Shown here: piece by piece, positions 7,862 through 16,853 of the stretch
Position numbering within the stretch: position 1 is the first letter of the stretch
Layout: every line of letters begins with the position of its first letter
DNA from: Mycolicibacterium hassiacum DSM 44199
GTDB taxonomy: Bacteria; Actinomycetota; Actinomycetes; Mycobacteriales; Mycobacteriaceae
Assembly: GCF_900603025.1 (NCBI RefSeq)
Contig: NZ_LR026975.1
Coordinates: 3,286,001-3,350,000, forward strand
Reading direction: 5' to 3'
Length of the DNA: 64,000 bases
Made by a program: the position numbers and the translations under genes
The notes under the pieces: model-generated
The model's database searches: none
Seen by the model: only the letters and a program-made list of their open reading frames with translations
What the model was told of the DNA's origin: nothing

Positions 7862-9070
7862 TTATCGGGGCAGGTTCAGCACCCGCTCGGAGATGATGTT
7901 TCGCTGGATCTCGGACGTGCCGCCGTAGATGGTCTCCGCACGGCTGAGCAGGAACAGTTTGCGCGCCTTCTCGGTCTCCGCGGCGCGGTCGAAAACCGCG
8001 TTGGCGCCGTAGATCTCGAGCGCGAGCTCACCGAGCCGCTGATGGTAGGTGGACGCGAACAGCTTGCTCACCGCGGCCGCGGCGGTGCTCGCCGCCCGCC
8101 CGTCGCGGGGGTGCAGCAGATCGCCGACGACCCGCATGTTCGTGCACCGCATCAGGTGCACCCCGATCACCGCGTCCACCAGCCGCTGCCGGATCCGGCG
8201 GTCGTCCACCGCGCCGCGCCGCTTGGCCGCCTCGATCAGCCCGACGACCTCGCGTTCCACCGCCAGCTGCGTCGGCAGCAACGCCGCGCCGCGTTCCCGG
8301 TTCAGCGTCGACATCACGACCTTCCAGCCGTTGCCGACGCCGCCGACCACCATGTCCTCGGTGGTGCGGGCGTCGTTGAAGAAGCACTCGCTGAACTCTG
8401 TGGAGCCGGCGATGTTGGCGATCGGCCGGATCTCGACGCCGGGCTGATCGACCGGCACCAGCAGCAGGGTCAGCCCGCGATGGCGCCTGGCCGGATCGGG
8501 GTCGGTGCGGCAGAGCACATACAGCCAGTCCGCCCGGTCGCCGAAGGTGGTCCACACCTTCTGGCCGTCGAGGTGCCACTCGCCGTCGACGAGCACCGCC
8601 TTGGTGCGCACCGCCGCCAGGTCCGAACCGGCGCCGGGTTCGGAGAAACCCTGCCCCCACATCTCCTCGACGGCCAGGATCCTCGGCAGGAAGCGGGCCT
8701 TCTGCGCCTCGGTGCCGTGGGCCAGCAACGTCGGCCCCAGCAGCTCCAGCGCCTGCACGCTGACCCGGGCCGGGGCGGCCGCACGGGCGTACTCGTATTC
8801 GAAGATGATCTCCTCGGCAAGGCTCGCCGCGCGGCCGCCGTACTCCTTCGGCCAGGTCAGCCCGAGCCAGTTGCCCTCGGAGAGCTCACGTTCCCACGCC
8901 ACCCGGACGTCCCAGGCGGTGTCGTCGGTGGGGCTGCCGACCCCGCGGTGCTCGTAGAACTCGCCGACCAGGTGCTCGGCCAGCCAGGTGCGCACCTCGT
9001 CGCGGAACTCCGCGTACTCGGCGGTGTCGATAAGGCTGTTGATCAGCCCGTCGCTGTTGCTCGGGTCCAT
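7862..9070 (-). CDS. Acyl-CoA dehydrogenase (FadE), long subunit
   Basis: 402 residues from the ATG at 9070, which shares a base with the preceding crotonase stop (TGATG). The same reading frame continues upstream inside the crotonase gene, but that extension is not coding. Motifs: WGQGFSEPGAGSDLAAVRT, GQKVWTTFGDRADW, and the C-terminal IYGGTSEIQRNIISERVLNLPR. It probably oxidises a bulky acyl-CoA together with the product of the gene at 6736. Confidence 0.9.
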   Translation of the reverse strand: MDPSNSDGLINSLIDTAEYAEFRDEVRTWLAEHLVGEFYEHRGVGSPTDDTAWDVRVAWERELSEGNWLGLTWPKEYGGRAASLAEEIIFEYEYARAAAPARVSVQALELLGPTLLAHGTEAQKARFLPRILAVEEMWGQGFSEPGAGSDLAAVRTKAVLVDGEWHLDGQKVWTTFGDRADWLYVLCRTDPDPARRHRGLTLLLVPVDQPGVEIRPIANIAGSTEFSECFFNDARTTEDMVVGGVGNGWKVVMSTLNRERGAALLPTQLAVEREVVGLIEAAKRRGAVDDRRIRQRLVDAVIGVHLMRCTNMRVVGDLLHPRDGRAASTAAAAVSKLFASTYHQRLGELALEIYGANAVFDRAAETEKARKLFLLSRAETIYGGTSEIQRNIISERVLNLPR

Positions 9071-9861
9071 CACAGGTGCAGTCCCGGGTAGGGAGCGAAA
9101 GCGGGTGGACGCTTCTCCCGGAGGCTCGCCGCGCCCTCGGCGAAGTCGGGCTGCTCCTTGGCCAGCCTCAACAGGTACTGGGCCCGCACCCGCGCCGCCT
9201 CCAGCGTGGTCTCGCAGTCGCGCCAGATCTGCGACTTGATCATCGCCATCGACACCGGAGACACGTTGGCGGCCAGCCCGCGGGCGAACTCCACCGCGTC
9301 GTCGACCACCTGACCGGGTTCGGAAAGCTGTTGCACGACTCCGAGTTCGGCGGCCTCCTCGGCGAGGAAAACCCGGGCGCTGGCCAGCAGTTCGAAGGCG
9401 TGCGCCGGACCGCACAACCGGGTCAGCACCCAGGCGGTGGCGTCCTCGGCGGGCAGTCCCCGTTTGGCGAACGCGGTGCTGAACTTCGCTCCGCGCGCCG
9501 CGAACCGGTAGTCGAACATCAGCGCCTGCGCCAACCCGATTCCCGCGCACGAACCGTTGATCGCCCCGACAATCGGCTTCGGGATGGTGGTGGCGTAGGT
9601 CTGCGGCCGCCGGTTGGTGGTGTAGGCCGCCCCGGCCGACAACCCGGACAACACCTCCGGATCCAGCCCCGGGCAGAACGTGTCGCCCGCGCCGGTGACC
9701 ACGACGACCCGGGCCTCGGGGTCGGCGGCGGCGCGGTCCAGACAGTCGTAGAACCGCTCCTCCAGTCGCGCGGTCCACATGTTGCGCCGTTCCGGGCGGT
9801 TCAGGGTCAGCAGCGCCACCCCCTGGCCGTCGGTCCGGTAACGCACCAGGTCCTCACTCAT
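9070..9861 (-). CDS. Enoyl-CoA hydratase/isomerase (crotonase) family protein
   Basis: 263 residues; ATG preceded by GGAGGACC. Marks: LTLNRPERRNMWT, GDTFCPGLDPEVL, NGSCAGIGLAQALMFD, FAKRGLPAEDATAW. It lacks both Glu residues of classical enoyl-CoA hydratase, and the normal GGD after the oxyanion loop reads GLD. It overlaps the upstream crotonase by 8 bases and the downstream FadE by one base, in the middle of the 13269-6736 operon. The specific reaction is not predictable. Confidence 0.85.
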   Translation of the reverse strand: MSEDLVRYRTDGQGVALLTLNRPERRNMWTARLEERFYDCLDRAAADPEARVVVVTGAGDTFCPGLDPEVLSGLSAGAAYTTNRRPQTYATTIPKPIVGAINGSCAGIGLAQALMFDYRFAARGAKFSTAFAKRGLPAEDATAWVLTRLCGPAHAFELLASARVFLAEEAAELGVVQQLSEPGQVVDDAVEFARGLAANVSPVSMAMIKSQIWRDCETTLEAARVRAQYLLRLAKEQPDFAEGAASLREKRPPAFAPYPGLHL

Positions 9862-10690
9862 CGGTCCTCCAGCCGCGTTCGGTCTCCGGCAGCGGAACGT
9901 GTTTGGGCACCGTGAACCGCGGCGCCCGCCGTTCCAGGAACGAAGCCACTCCCTCAGCCGAATCGGGTTGGCGGCCGAACCACCGGAACAGCTCCCACTC
10001 GCGGTAGAACGCGGCCTCCCGGTCGGTCTCGGCGAGCAGCTCGTAGAGCAGGTGTTTGGTCGCGCCCACTGCGGCGGGTGCGGTGTTGCAGGCGATCTCG
10101 CCGGCGATCTCCAAGGTGCGCGGCAACACCTCGTCGCCCGGCAGCGCCTCCACCGCCAGGCCGTAGGTCACCGCCTCGGCGCCGGTGAACAGCCGGCCGG
10201 TCAACAGCAGTTCGGCCGCGCGGCTCACCCCGACCAACCGCGGCAACAGCCACAGCGAGTTCTGTTCGGGAATCAGGCCGCGGCGGGTGAACACGAAACC
10301 GTACTTGGCGGACTCGTTGACGATCCGGATGTCCCACTGCAGCGGGAAGGTGAGCCCGATGCCGACCGCCGAACCGTTGAGCGCGCCGATGACCGGGGTG
10401 CGCATCGTCCACGGGCGGGGCCGGTCGGCGAGCTCGGCGCGGGCCCGGCGGTGCTGTTCGTCGTCGAAGGCGAAGTTGCTGCCGCCCGGCTCCATGTCCG
10501 CGCCGGTGGAGAAGTAGCGGCCCCGGCCGGTCACGACGATGGCGCGCACCGACTCGTCGGCGTCGAGCAGGCGAAGCTGCCGGTGCAGTTCGATCTGCAT
10601 CGCCGAGGTGAACGCGTTGCCCCGATCCGGCCGGTCCAGCCACACCACCGCGGTGGGGCCGGCCTTCTCCACCGAGATGCCGTCAGCCAC
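9854..10690 (-). CDS. Enoyl-CoA hydratase/isomerase (crotonase) family protein
   Basis: 278 residues, GTG start lying inside the end of the SDR gene (8-base overlap), so translational coupling is expected. Marks: VVWLDRPDRGNAFT, GRGRYFSTGADMEPG, NGSAVGIGLTFPLQWD, TRRGLIPEQNSLWLLPRLVG. As in its neighbours, the two Glu residues of canonical hydratases are absent by eye. A C-terminal extension ends in polar residues. Second of three crotonases in this operon. Confidence 0.85.
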   Translation of the reverse strand: MADGISVEKAGPTAVVWLDRPDRGNAFTSAMQIELHRQLRLLDADESVRAIVVTGRGRYFSTGADMEPGGSNFAFDDEQHRRARAELADRPRPWTMRTPVIGALNGSAVGIGLTFPLQWDIRIVNESAKYGFVFTRRGLIPEQNSLWLLPRLVGVSRAAELLLTGRLFTGAEAVTYGLAVEALPGDEVLPRTLEIAGEIACNTAPAAVGATKHLLYELLAETDREAAFYREWELFRWFGRQPDSAEGVASFLERRAPRFTVPKHVPLPETERGWRTDE

Positions 10691-11576
10691 GGGGACGTCC
10701 GGAACCGTCGGAATTGGGCCGCGCCCTGGCGACCAGGTCCGGGATCACCGACCCGAGTTCGTCGACCTGCCAGCGGGCGTTCTTCTCCACCCCGGGTCCG
10801 GCCATCCAGGTCTCGGCGACTGAGATCGCGCCGCCCTTGATGTTGAACACCCGGCCGGTGATGTCGGCTGCCTCCGCGGACGCCAGCCACACCACCAGCG
10901 GCGCGATGTTGGCCGGCGAACCGGCGTCGAAGCCGGTGCGCTCCTTGATCTCCTGCATCCGCGCCACGTAGTTCTCGAGCTTGGCGGTCATCTGGGTCAG
11001 CGCGCTCGGCGCGATCGCGTTGACGGTAACCCCCATCCGGGCCAGTTCGTCGGCCAGGATCACGGTGAACGCCGCGATACCGGCCTTGGCGGTGCCGTAA
11101 TTGGACTGTCCGACGTTGCCGTACAGGCCCGACGGCGAGGAGGTGTTGATCACCCGCGGGTGCTCGACCGGGTTGCCCGCCTTGTGGCGTTCCCGCCAGT
11201 AGTTCACCGCGTGTTTGGTGGGCGCGAAGGTACCGCGCAGGTGGACGCGGATCACCGCGTCCCACATGTCGATGTCCATGTTCACGAACATCTTGTCGCG
11301 CAGGATGCCCGCGTTGTTGACCAGAACATGAAGGTCACCGAAGGTGTCCAGGGCGGTGGCGATCAGCCGGCCGGCGCCGTCCCAGTCCGACACGTCGTCG
11401 TTGTTCGCGACCGCTTCCCCGCCGGCGGCGATGATCTCGTCGACCACCTGCTGCGCCGGGCCGAGATCGTTGACCACCACCCTCGCACCCTGGCGGGCGA
11501 ACTCCAGCGCGTGCTCGCGGCCGATGCCCTGAGCCGCACCGGTGACCACGACGACCCGGCCGTCTTGCAGTCCCAT
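10683..11576 (-). CDS. Short-chain dehydrogenase/reductase (SDR)
   Basis: 297 residues. Classical SDR motifs: nucleotide loop VTGAAQGIGREHALEFA, VVNDLG after beta-2 (typical of HSD17B4-type multifunctional SDRs), NNAGILRDKM, a catalytic Ser in INTSSPSGLYG, and Y-G-T-A-K of NYGTAKAGIAAFT. It most likely oxidises a 3-hydroxyacyl-CoA to the 3-ketoacyl-CoA with NAD(P). It lies between the amidohydrolase and the crotonases of the same minus operon, with AAGGGAA as ribosome site. Its close relative in the island is the SDR at 33524. Confidence 0.88.
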   Translation of the reverse strand: MGLQDGRVVVVTGAAQGIGREHALEFARQGARVVVNDLGPAQQVVDEIIAAGGEAVANNDDVSDWDGAGRLIATALDTFGDLHVLVNNAGILRDKMFVNMDIDMWDAVIRVHLRGTFAPTKHAVNYWRERHKAGNPVEHPRVINTSSPSGLYGNVGQSNYGTAKAGIAAFTVILADELARMGVTVNAIAPSALTQMTAKLENYVARMQEIKERTGFDAGSPANIAPLVVWLASAEAADITGRVFNIKGGAISVAETWMAGPGVEKNARWQVDELGSVIPDLVARARPNSDGSGRPRG

Positions 11577-11600
11577 GAACGAAAGTTCCCTTCTGCTCGA

Positions 11601-12470
11601 TCAATTCGGATAGCCGAACACGGCGGCGGCGTTGTCGGCGAGATAGCCGGCGCGGCTCTTCCCGGTCAGCGGCACCGCGCGACCCTCGGTCGCGGTGCGC
11701 TCCAGCGGCAGAATCGGATAGTCCGATGCCCACATCAACTTGCCCGGGTTGCGCCGCTCGGCGAACCGGATGATGTCGTCCGGAATGTACTTGGGCGCCC
11801 AGCCGGCCGTCATCGCGTACACGTTGGGGTGTTTGACCAGCATCGACACCGTCTCGGAGATCCACGGATCGCCGAGGTGGCTCATCACGATCTTCAGGTC
11901 CGGGAAGGTCAGCGCGACCTCGTCGACAAGGATCGTGCGTTGCAGCTTCGCGGGTTTCATCGGCCCGGGCACCCCGACGTTGATCGACACCACCGCGCCC
12001 TCGTCGCAGGCGGCGGTGTAGAGCGGATAGGCGAGTTTGTCGTCGATCGCGATGCCGGTGAACATCGGGATGATCCGGATGCATTTGATCCCGTACTCGC
12101 GCACCGCGATGCGGACGTGGCGGGCGGCCTCGTAACCGAGTCGCGGATCGATGCCGACCGAGGTCACGAACCGTCCCGGGTATTCCCGCTGCGCGGCGGC
12201 GAGCCGCTCGCAGGTCTGACGCAGCACCGCCTCGCCGGACTTGATGCCGTGCACGAACGGCGGGGTGATGTCGCGCGGCACCTTGGTGAGCACGCCGACG
12301 GCGATACCCAGCCGGTCCATCTCGGCCACCACGTCGGCCAGCGTTTCCCCGCCCTGGTAGGCGCTGCTCTTGAAGCGGGCCACCACCGACGGGTCGGGGG
12401 TGACCTCACCCGGCAGGTAAGGCAGGTTCAGCCAGGCGTCGTACAGCTTGGGCTCTCGGTCGTCGGTCAT
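11601..12470 (-). CDS. Amidohydrolase-superfamily protein (amidohydrolase 2 type)
   Basis: 289 residues. The C-terminal part fits the TIM-barrel amidohydrolase 2 family: KIVMSHLGDPW (metal/active His region), WASDYPILPLERT with the conserved Asp, and AGYLADNAAAVFGYPN at the end. The usual N-terminal H-x-H metal motif is replaced by LYDAWLNLPYL, so metal binding may be altered or lost. Members act as decarboxylases, lactonases or CoA-pathway hydrolases. It sits one base after the crotonase at 12472 and before the SDR. Confidence 0.8.
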   Translation of the reverse strand: MTDDREPKLYDAWLNLPYLPGEVTPDPSVVARFKSSAYQGGETLADVVAEMDRLGIAVGVLTKVPRDITPPFVHGIKSGEAVLRQTCERLAAAQREYPGRFVTSVGIDPRLGYEAARHVRIAVREYGIKCIRIIPMFTGIAIDDKLAYPLYTAACDEGAVVSINVGVPGPMKPAKLQRTILVDEVALTFPDLKIVMSHLGDPWISETVSMLVKHPNVYAMTAGWAPKYIPDDIIRFAERRNPGKLMWASDYPILPLERTATEGRAVPLTGKSRAGYLADNAAAVFGYPN

Positions 12471-12471
12471 G

Positions 12472-13269
12472 TCATCGCCCTCGGTAGTGCGGGGTTCGCT
12501 TCTCCTGCATCGCGCGCAGCGCCTCGGCGGCGTCCTCGGTGGCCGCGACCACCGCGAAGTGCGAGGAGATGAGGTCCAGCGCGGTGCGCAGATCGGTGTT
12601 GGCCGACTGGTAGGTCGCGCGTTTGATCATTCGCACGGTGATCGGCGGGTGGTCGGCGATGGAGCGGGCCAGCCGCAACGTCTCGGCCTGCAGGTTCTCC
12701 GGTTCGGCGATGCGGTTGACCAGCCCGATGCGCAGCGCCTCGTGCGCGTCGATGAAATCCCCGGTGAGCAACAACTCCAGCGCTTTGGCGGTGCCGACGA
12801 TGCGGGGCAGGTAGTAGGCGCCGCCGTCACCCGGCGTCAGACCCACCTTCACATAGCCCTCCGAGACCCGCGCCGAGACGGACATGATCCGCAGGTCGCA
12901 CATCAACGCCATGTCCAGCCCGGCGCCGACGGCGACCCCGTTGATCGACGCGATGACCGGTTTGTCCAGATCCTCGAGCGCCAGCGCAACGCGGTGAATC
13001 TCGTCGTGCAGTTGTTGTTTGCGCTGCAGTGGCGTCAGGTCGGGGTTCGCGTTGGAGATCGCCGACAGGTCCACCCCGGAGCAGAACGCCTTGTCACCCG
13101 CGCCGGTCAGCACGATCACCCGCACGTCGTCGTCGGTCTTGGCGTCACGAAGGATCTGTGCCCACCGGCGAATCATCGGAAAGGTGAAGGCGTTACGGCT
13201 TTCCGGACGGTTCAGGGTGATGGTTCCGACACCGTCGCGGACGGACCAGAGGAGGTCGTCGTCGGCCAT
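12472..13269 (-). CDS. Enoyl-CoA hydratase/isomerase (crotonase) family protein
   Basis: 265 residues from the ATG at 13269, preceded by GGGAG; an in-frame GTG three codons upstream overlaps that ribosome site and is less likely. Marks: ITLNRPESRNAFTF, DKAFCSGVDL, NGVAVGAGLDMALMCDLRI, VKVGLTPGDGGAYYLPRIVG. The first catalytic Glu is replaced by Asp and the second is absent by eye, a pattern common in this subgroup. First gene of the minus operon running to 6736; the divergent plus operon starts about 55 bases away. Confidence 0.87.
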   Translation of the reverse strand: MADDDLLWSVRDGVGTITLNRPESRNAFTFPMIRRWAQILRDAKTDDDVRVIVLTGAGDKAFCSGVDLSAISNANPDLTPLQRKQQLHDEIHRVALALEDLDKPVIASINGVAVGAGLDMALMCDLRIMSVSARVSEGYVKVGLTPGDGGAYYLPRIVGTAKALELLLTGDFIDAHEALRIGLVNRIAEPENLQAETLRLARSIADHPPITVRMIKRATYQSANTDLRTALDLISSHFAVVAATEDAAEALRAMQEKRTPHYRGR

Positions 13270-13322
13270 TGCTCCCACTCTCGAGGGCCTGATCGGAAGA
13301 TATCGTCTATATCGTTAACTAA

Positions 13323-14565
13323 ATGTACTATAAGCGCATGGCGCGCCAACTGGACCCACTCGCCGAGATCCCGCTGTCGGCGGCCGACGCCGAGTTCCGC
13401 GACGAGGTCAGGACCTGGCTGGACGAACACCTGGTCGGCGATTTCGCCGGTCAGGCACACCGCGGCGGGCCCGATGACGACGACAACTGGGAACTGCGCC
13501 GGGCCTGGGAAGCCGAACTCGCCAGGGGCGGCTGGCTGGGCCTGAGTTGGCCCCGCGAGTACGGCGGCCGGGAGGCCACCCTGAGCCAGGAGATCGTCTT
13601 CGCGATGGAGTACGCGCGCGCCGGCGCACCGCCGCGCGCCGCGTTCCACGGTGAGACGCTGATGGCGCCCGCGCTGCTCGCACACGGAACCGAGGAACAG
13701 AAGCAACGGTTCCTGCCGCCGATGACGCGCGCCGAAGTGGTGTGGTGCCAGGGCTATTCGGAGCCGGGCGCCGGCTCGGACCTGGCCAACGTGAGTTGCC
13801 GGGCGCACCGCGACGGTGACGAGTGGGTGGTGTCGGGCGAGAAGATCTGGACGACGTTCGCGGCACCACGCCGACTGGATCTTCGCGATCGTGCGCACCG
13901 AACCCGGGTCGGTGCGTCACGCCGGGCTGTCGTATCTGCTCATCCCGCTCGACCAGCCCGGTGTCGAGGTGCGGCCGATCCGGACCATGCTCGGCGACAG
14001 CGGGTTCAACAGCGTCTATTTCGACGGGGCCCGCGCCTCGGCCGACAACCTGATCGGCGAACCCGGCAGCGGCTGGACCGCGGCGATGACGACGCTGGGC
14101 CACGAGCGCGCCACCTCGGTGCTGAACTACCAGTTCTCCTTCGCCCGGGAGATGGAGCAGTTGCGCGAGCTGGCCACCCGGCGCGGCGCGCTGCGCGACG
14201 AGCTGGTGCGCGACCGCTTCGTGGAGGCCTTCATCGGGCTGCAGATCATGGGTTACAACAACATTCGTTCACTGACCCGCGCGCTGGTGGACGGCAGGTT
14301 CGGGCCGGAGGCGTCGATCGGCAAGTACTACTGGTCACGGTGGCATCAGTCGTTCACCGAGCTGGCGATGGACGTGCTCGAATCCGATGCGCTGCTGGGC
14401 ACCGAGTGGGACGACGGCCCGGACGAGGCGTCGGCGGCCATGCGTCGGGCGTTCATCCGCGCCCGCGCCGAGACCATCTACGCCGGCACCAGCGAGATCC
14501 AGAAGAACATCATCAGCGAGCGGGTGCTGGGCCTGCCACGCGAGCCGAAGCCGGTGGCGTCGTGA
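13323..14565 (+). pseudogene. Acyl-CoA dehydrogenase (FadE) with a one-base frameshift
   Basis: The frame starting at 13323 (or the in-frame ATG at 13338) encodes a normal FadE N-terminus: EFRDEVRTWLDEHLVGDF, WCQGYSEPGAGSDLANV, GEKIWTTFA. At 13862-13863 one extra G shifts the frame; deleting it restores the expected sequence A-H-H-A-D-W-I-F in another frame, which continues intact to the FAD tail IYAGTSEIQKNIISERVLG and a stop at 14565. The full protein would be about 410 residues. It is either a recent pseudogene or a sequencing error in a GG run; both halves are otherwise undamaged. Its stop overlaps the next GTG (GTGA), so it heads the plus operon. Confidence 0.85.
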
Positions 14566-15767
14566 GCGAGGACCGTTGGCTCGAGGGCGTGCGCATCCTC
14601 GATCTGAGCCGAATCCTGGCCGCCCCGTTCGCGACCCAGCTGCTCGGCGACCTGGGCGCCGAGGTGATCAAGGTGGAGCGCCCCGGCGACGGTGACGACG
14701 CACGACTGTACGGGCCGCCGTTCGCCGACGGCGGATCCGAATCCGGGTTCTATCTGAGCGCCAACCGCAACAAGCGGTCGATCACCATCGATCACTCGGT
14801 ACCGGCAGGCGCGGAGCTGATCCGCGAACTGGCGGCGAGATCCGATGTGCTGGTTGAGAACTTCCGCCCCGGGGTGCTGGACAAGTACGGCCTGGGCTAC
14901 TCGGCGTTGCGCGAGGTCAACCCGCGGCTGATCTACTGCTCGGTGACCGGGTTCGGCCAGGACGGCCCGTACGCCGACCGGGCCGGCTACGACGGTGTGT
15001 TCCAGGCGATGAGCGGGATGATGAGTGTGTCGGGGATTCCCGACGGGGAGCCCGGCGCGGGCCCGATGAAGGTCGGCATCTCGATCATCGACATCCTCGC
15101 CGGTCTGTACGCCTCGTCGGCCATCCTGGCGGCGTTGCGTCACCGGGACACGATCTCCGGCCTGGGCCGCCACATCGACCTGGCGCTGCTCGACTGCGGG
15201 GTGGCGGCGCTGAGCCACTACGCGCAGAACTATCTGATCTCCGGCGTCGCGGCGCCGCGGCGCGGCAACGGTGGTTTCGGCGGCATCCCGTCCCAGGCGT
15301 TCCGCTGCGCCGACGCCGACATCTTCCTGGTGGCCAGCACGCCCCGGCAATGGGCCGGGCTGACCAAGGCGATCGGCCGGCCCGAACTGGCCGTCGATCC
15401 GCGGTTCGCCACGGTGTCGGCCCGCATCGCCAACCGCGACCTGGTGCTGCGGACCCTCGAGGACATCTTCCGGCAGCGTCCGGCCGCGGAGTGGATCGCC
15501 GCGCTGGAGGCCGAGGACGTTCCGGTCAGCCCGGTCAACTCGATGCCCGAGGTGTTCGACAACCCGCAGGTGCGACACCGCGGGCTGCGGCGGTCGGTAC
15601 ACCACCCGACAGCGGGGCCGATCGATGTGATCGCCAACCCGGTGTGCCGCACCGCGCCCTGCACCCCGCCCCCACTGCTGGGTCAGCACACCGACGAGAT
15701 CCTCACCGAGGTGCTGCACAAGACACCGGAGGAGATCACCTCCCTGCGCGAGCAGGGTGCCATCTGA
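14562..15767 (+). CDS. CaiB/BaiF family III CoA-transferase
   Basis: 401 residues from the GTG at 14562 (GTGA overlap with the FadE stop). Family III features: RILDLSRILAAPFATQLLGDLGAEVIKVERPGDGDDAR at the N-terminus, NRNKRSITID, NFRPGVLDKYGLGY, FGQDGPYADRAGYDGVFQAMSG with the catalytic Asp, and a C-terminal LGQHTDEILTEV. It should move CoA between a donor thioester and a free acid. The same frame joins it to the frameshifted end of the preceding gene, but that is an artefact of the shift. Confidence 0.9.
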   Translation: MSEDRWLEGVRILDLSRILAAPFATQLLGDLGAEVIKVERPGDGDDARLYGPPFADGGSESGFYLSANRNKRSITIDHSVPAGAELIRELAARSDVLVENFRPGVLDKYGLGYSALREVNPRLIYCSVTGFGQDGPYADRAGYDGVFQAMSGMMSVSGIPDGEPGAGPMKVGISIIDILAGLYASSAILAALRHRDTISGLGRHIDLALLDCGVAALSHYAQNYLISGVAAPRRGNGGFGGIPSQAFRCADADIFLVASTPRQWAGLTKAIGRPELAVDPRFATVSARIANRDLVLRTLEDIFRQRPAAEWIAALEAEDVPVSPVNSMPEVFDNPQVRHRGLRRSVHHPTAGPIDVIANPVCRTAPCTPPPLLGQHTDEILTEVLHKTPEEITSLREQGAI

Positions 15768-15812
15768 CTACAGCCTCAACAGGATTCGCCGAGAGAACAG
15801 GAGACACACCAG

Positions 15813-16853
15813 ATGACCACGGCCGCACCCCGGTGGGACACCGCCGCGCTCTCCCCGACCGGCAGCTTCAACTGCGCCGCGCTGGCGTCCGGCCGGCATT
15901 TCGACCCCGCCGAGCTGTTGTCCGACGAGCCGATGCTGGGCCTGCAGCGGGAGGCCGGCTACGTCTGGGGCACGTTGCGTGACGAGGACGGCGAGCTGTA
16001 CTCGGTGATGCGCCGGATCGCCCCGCCCGGGGCGCCGGTCGGCAAGGGCCTGTCGCTGCCCGCAAAGCTGCTGGTGGTCTCCACCGGGACGCCCGAGGGT
16101 CAGCTGCAGCTGCGCCGTGAGCCGCGCGGCGCGGTGGAGAGCACCGAGATCGAGCGCCGCCCGTACGGGGACACCGGCGTGGAGTTCGCGTCGCGGCCGG
16201 GCGCCGACGGACGCCCGATGCGGCTGGTGCTCTCGGCGAACGAGTTCTGCTACGTCGAGCAGGACGTCATCGAGCTGACCGGCGGGCCCCTGGTGGTGCC
16301 GCCGCTGCAGTGGTATCTGCCCGGCCCGACGTCGTCGCTGCTGTACCTGAGCCACACCTGGCTGGTGGACGGCATCCTGATGGGCAAGAAGGCCCGCGGG
16401 TTCCTGTTCTGGGAGGAGGCCTGGATGCCGCCGGGCGGCCAGCTCTACGTGCACAAGGATCCGCTGCACGACGCGGAATACCTCACCTGGTACTCGTGGG
16501 CGAACTACTACCGCGACGGGTACTGCGAGGTCGGCCATTTCCTTTACGGCCAACGCGACTTCCACGTCGCCGTGACCGCCGACAGCACCGGGGTGGTGAC
16601 GTCGGCACGCACCATGGAGGCCGAGATCACCCGAGCCGAGGACGGCTACTGGCACGACGGCATCCGCTACACCATCGACGGCGTGGAGTGGGTGTGCGAA
16701 CCCGATCCGCAGGGCCGCATGCAGGGTCTGGGCAGGATGCCGAATCCGCAGCAGGAGGGCCGCATTCGCCGGGTCGACGACAACCGCGAGGTCGAGGTCT
16801 ACATGGCGTGGGGCGAGACGGTGCCGGCCAACGGCGACCGCCGGCGCGCCTAG
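15813..16853 (+). CDS. Protein of unknown function next to acyl-CoA genes
   Basis: 346 residues, ATG with AGGAG upstream, 45 bases after the CoA-transferase. I do not recognise a catalytic motif. It is soluble, without signal peptide or membrane segment, rich in aromatic residues (YLTWYSWANYYRDGYCEVGH, FLFWEEAWMPPGG) and probably mostly beta-strand, which is compatible with a lipocalin/AttH-like ligand-binding fold; that is a guess. The TAG stop (16851-16853) lies inside the CTAG that borders the insertion element, so the gene is intact but the IS follows directly. Confidence 0.7.
   Translation: MTTAAPRWDTAALSPTGSFNCAALASGRHFDPAELLSDEPMLGLQREAGYVWGTLRDEDGELYSVMRRIAPPGAPVGKGLSLPAKLLVVSTGTPEGQLQLRREPRGAVESTEIERRPYGDTGVEFASRPGADGRPMRLVLSANEFCYVEQDVIELTGGPLVVPPLQWYLPGPTSSLLYLSHTWLVDGILMGKKARGFLFWEEAWMPPGGQLYVHKDPLHDAEYLTWYSWANYYRDGYCEVGHFLYGQRDFHVAVTADSTGVVTSARTMEAEITRAEDGYWHDGIRYTIDGVEWVCEPDPQGRMQGLGRMPNPQQEGRIRRVDDNREVEVYMAWGETVPANGDRRRA

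Noticed and set aside
13323..15767. A single 814-residue FadE/CoA-transferase fusion in one open frame
   Set aside because: The middle part (from about 13863 to 14561) is the wrong frame of the FadE; the true FadE continues in another frame to 14565 and the CoA-transferase has its own GTG with GTGA overlap.
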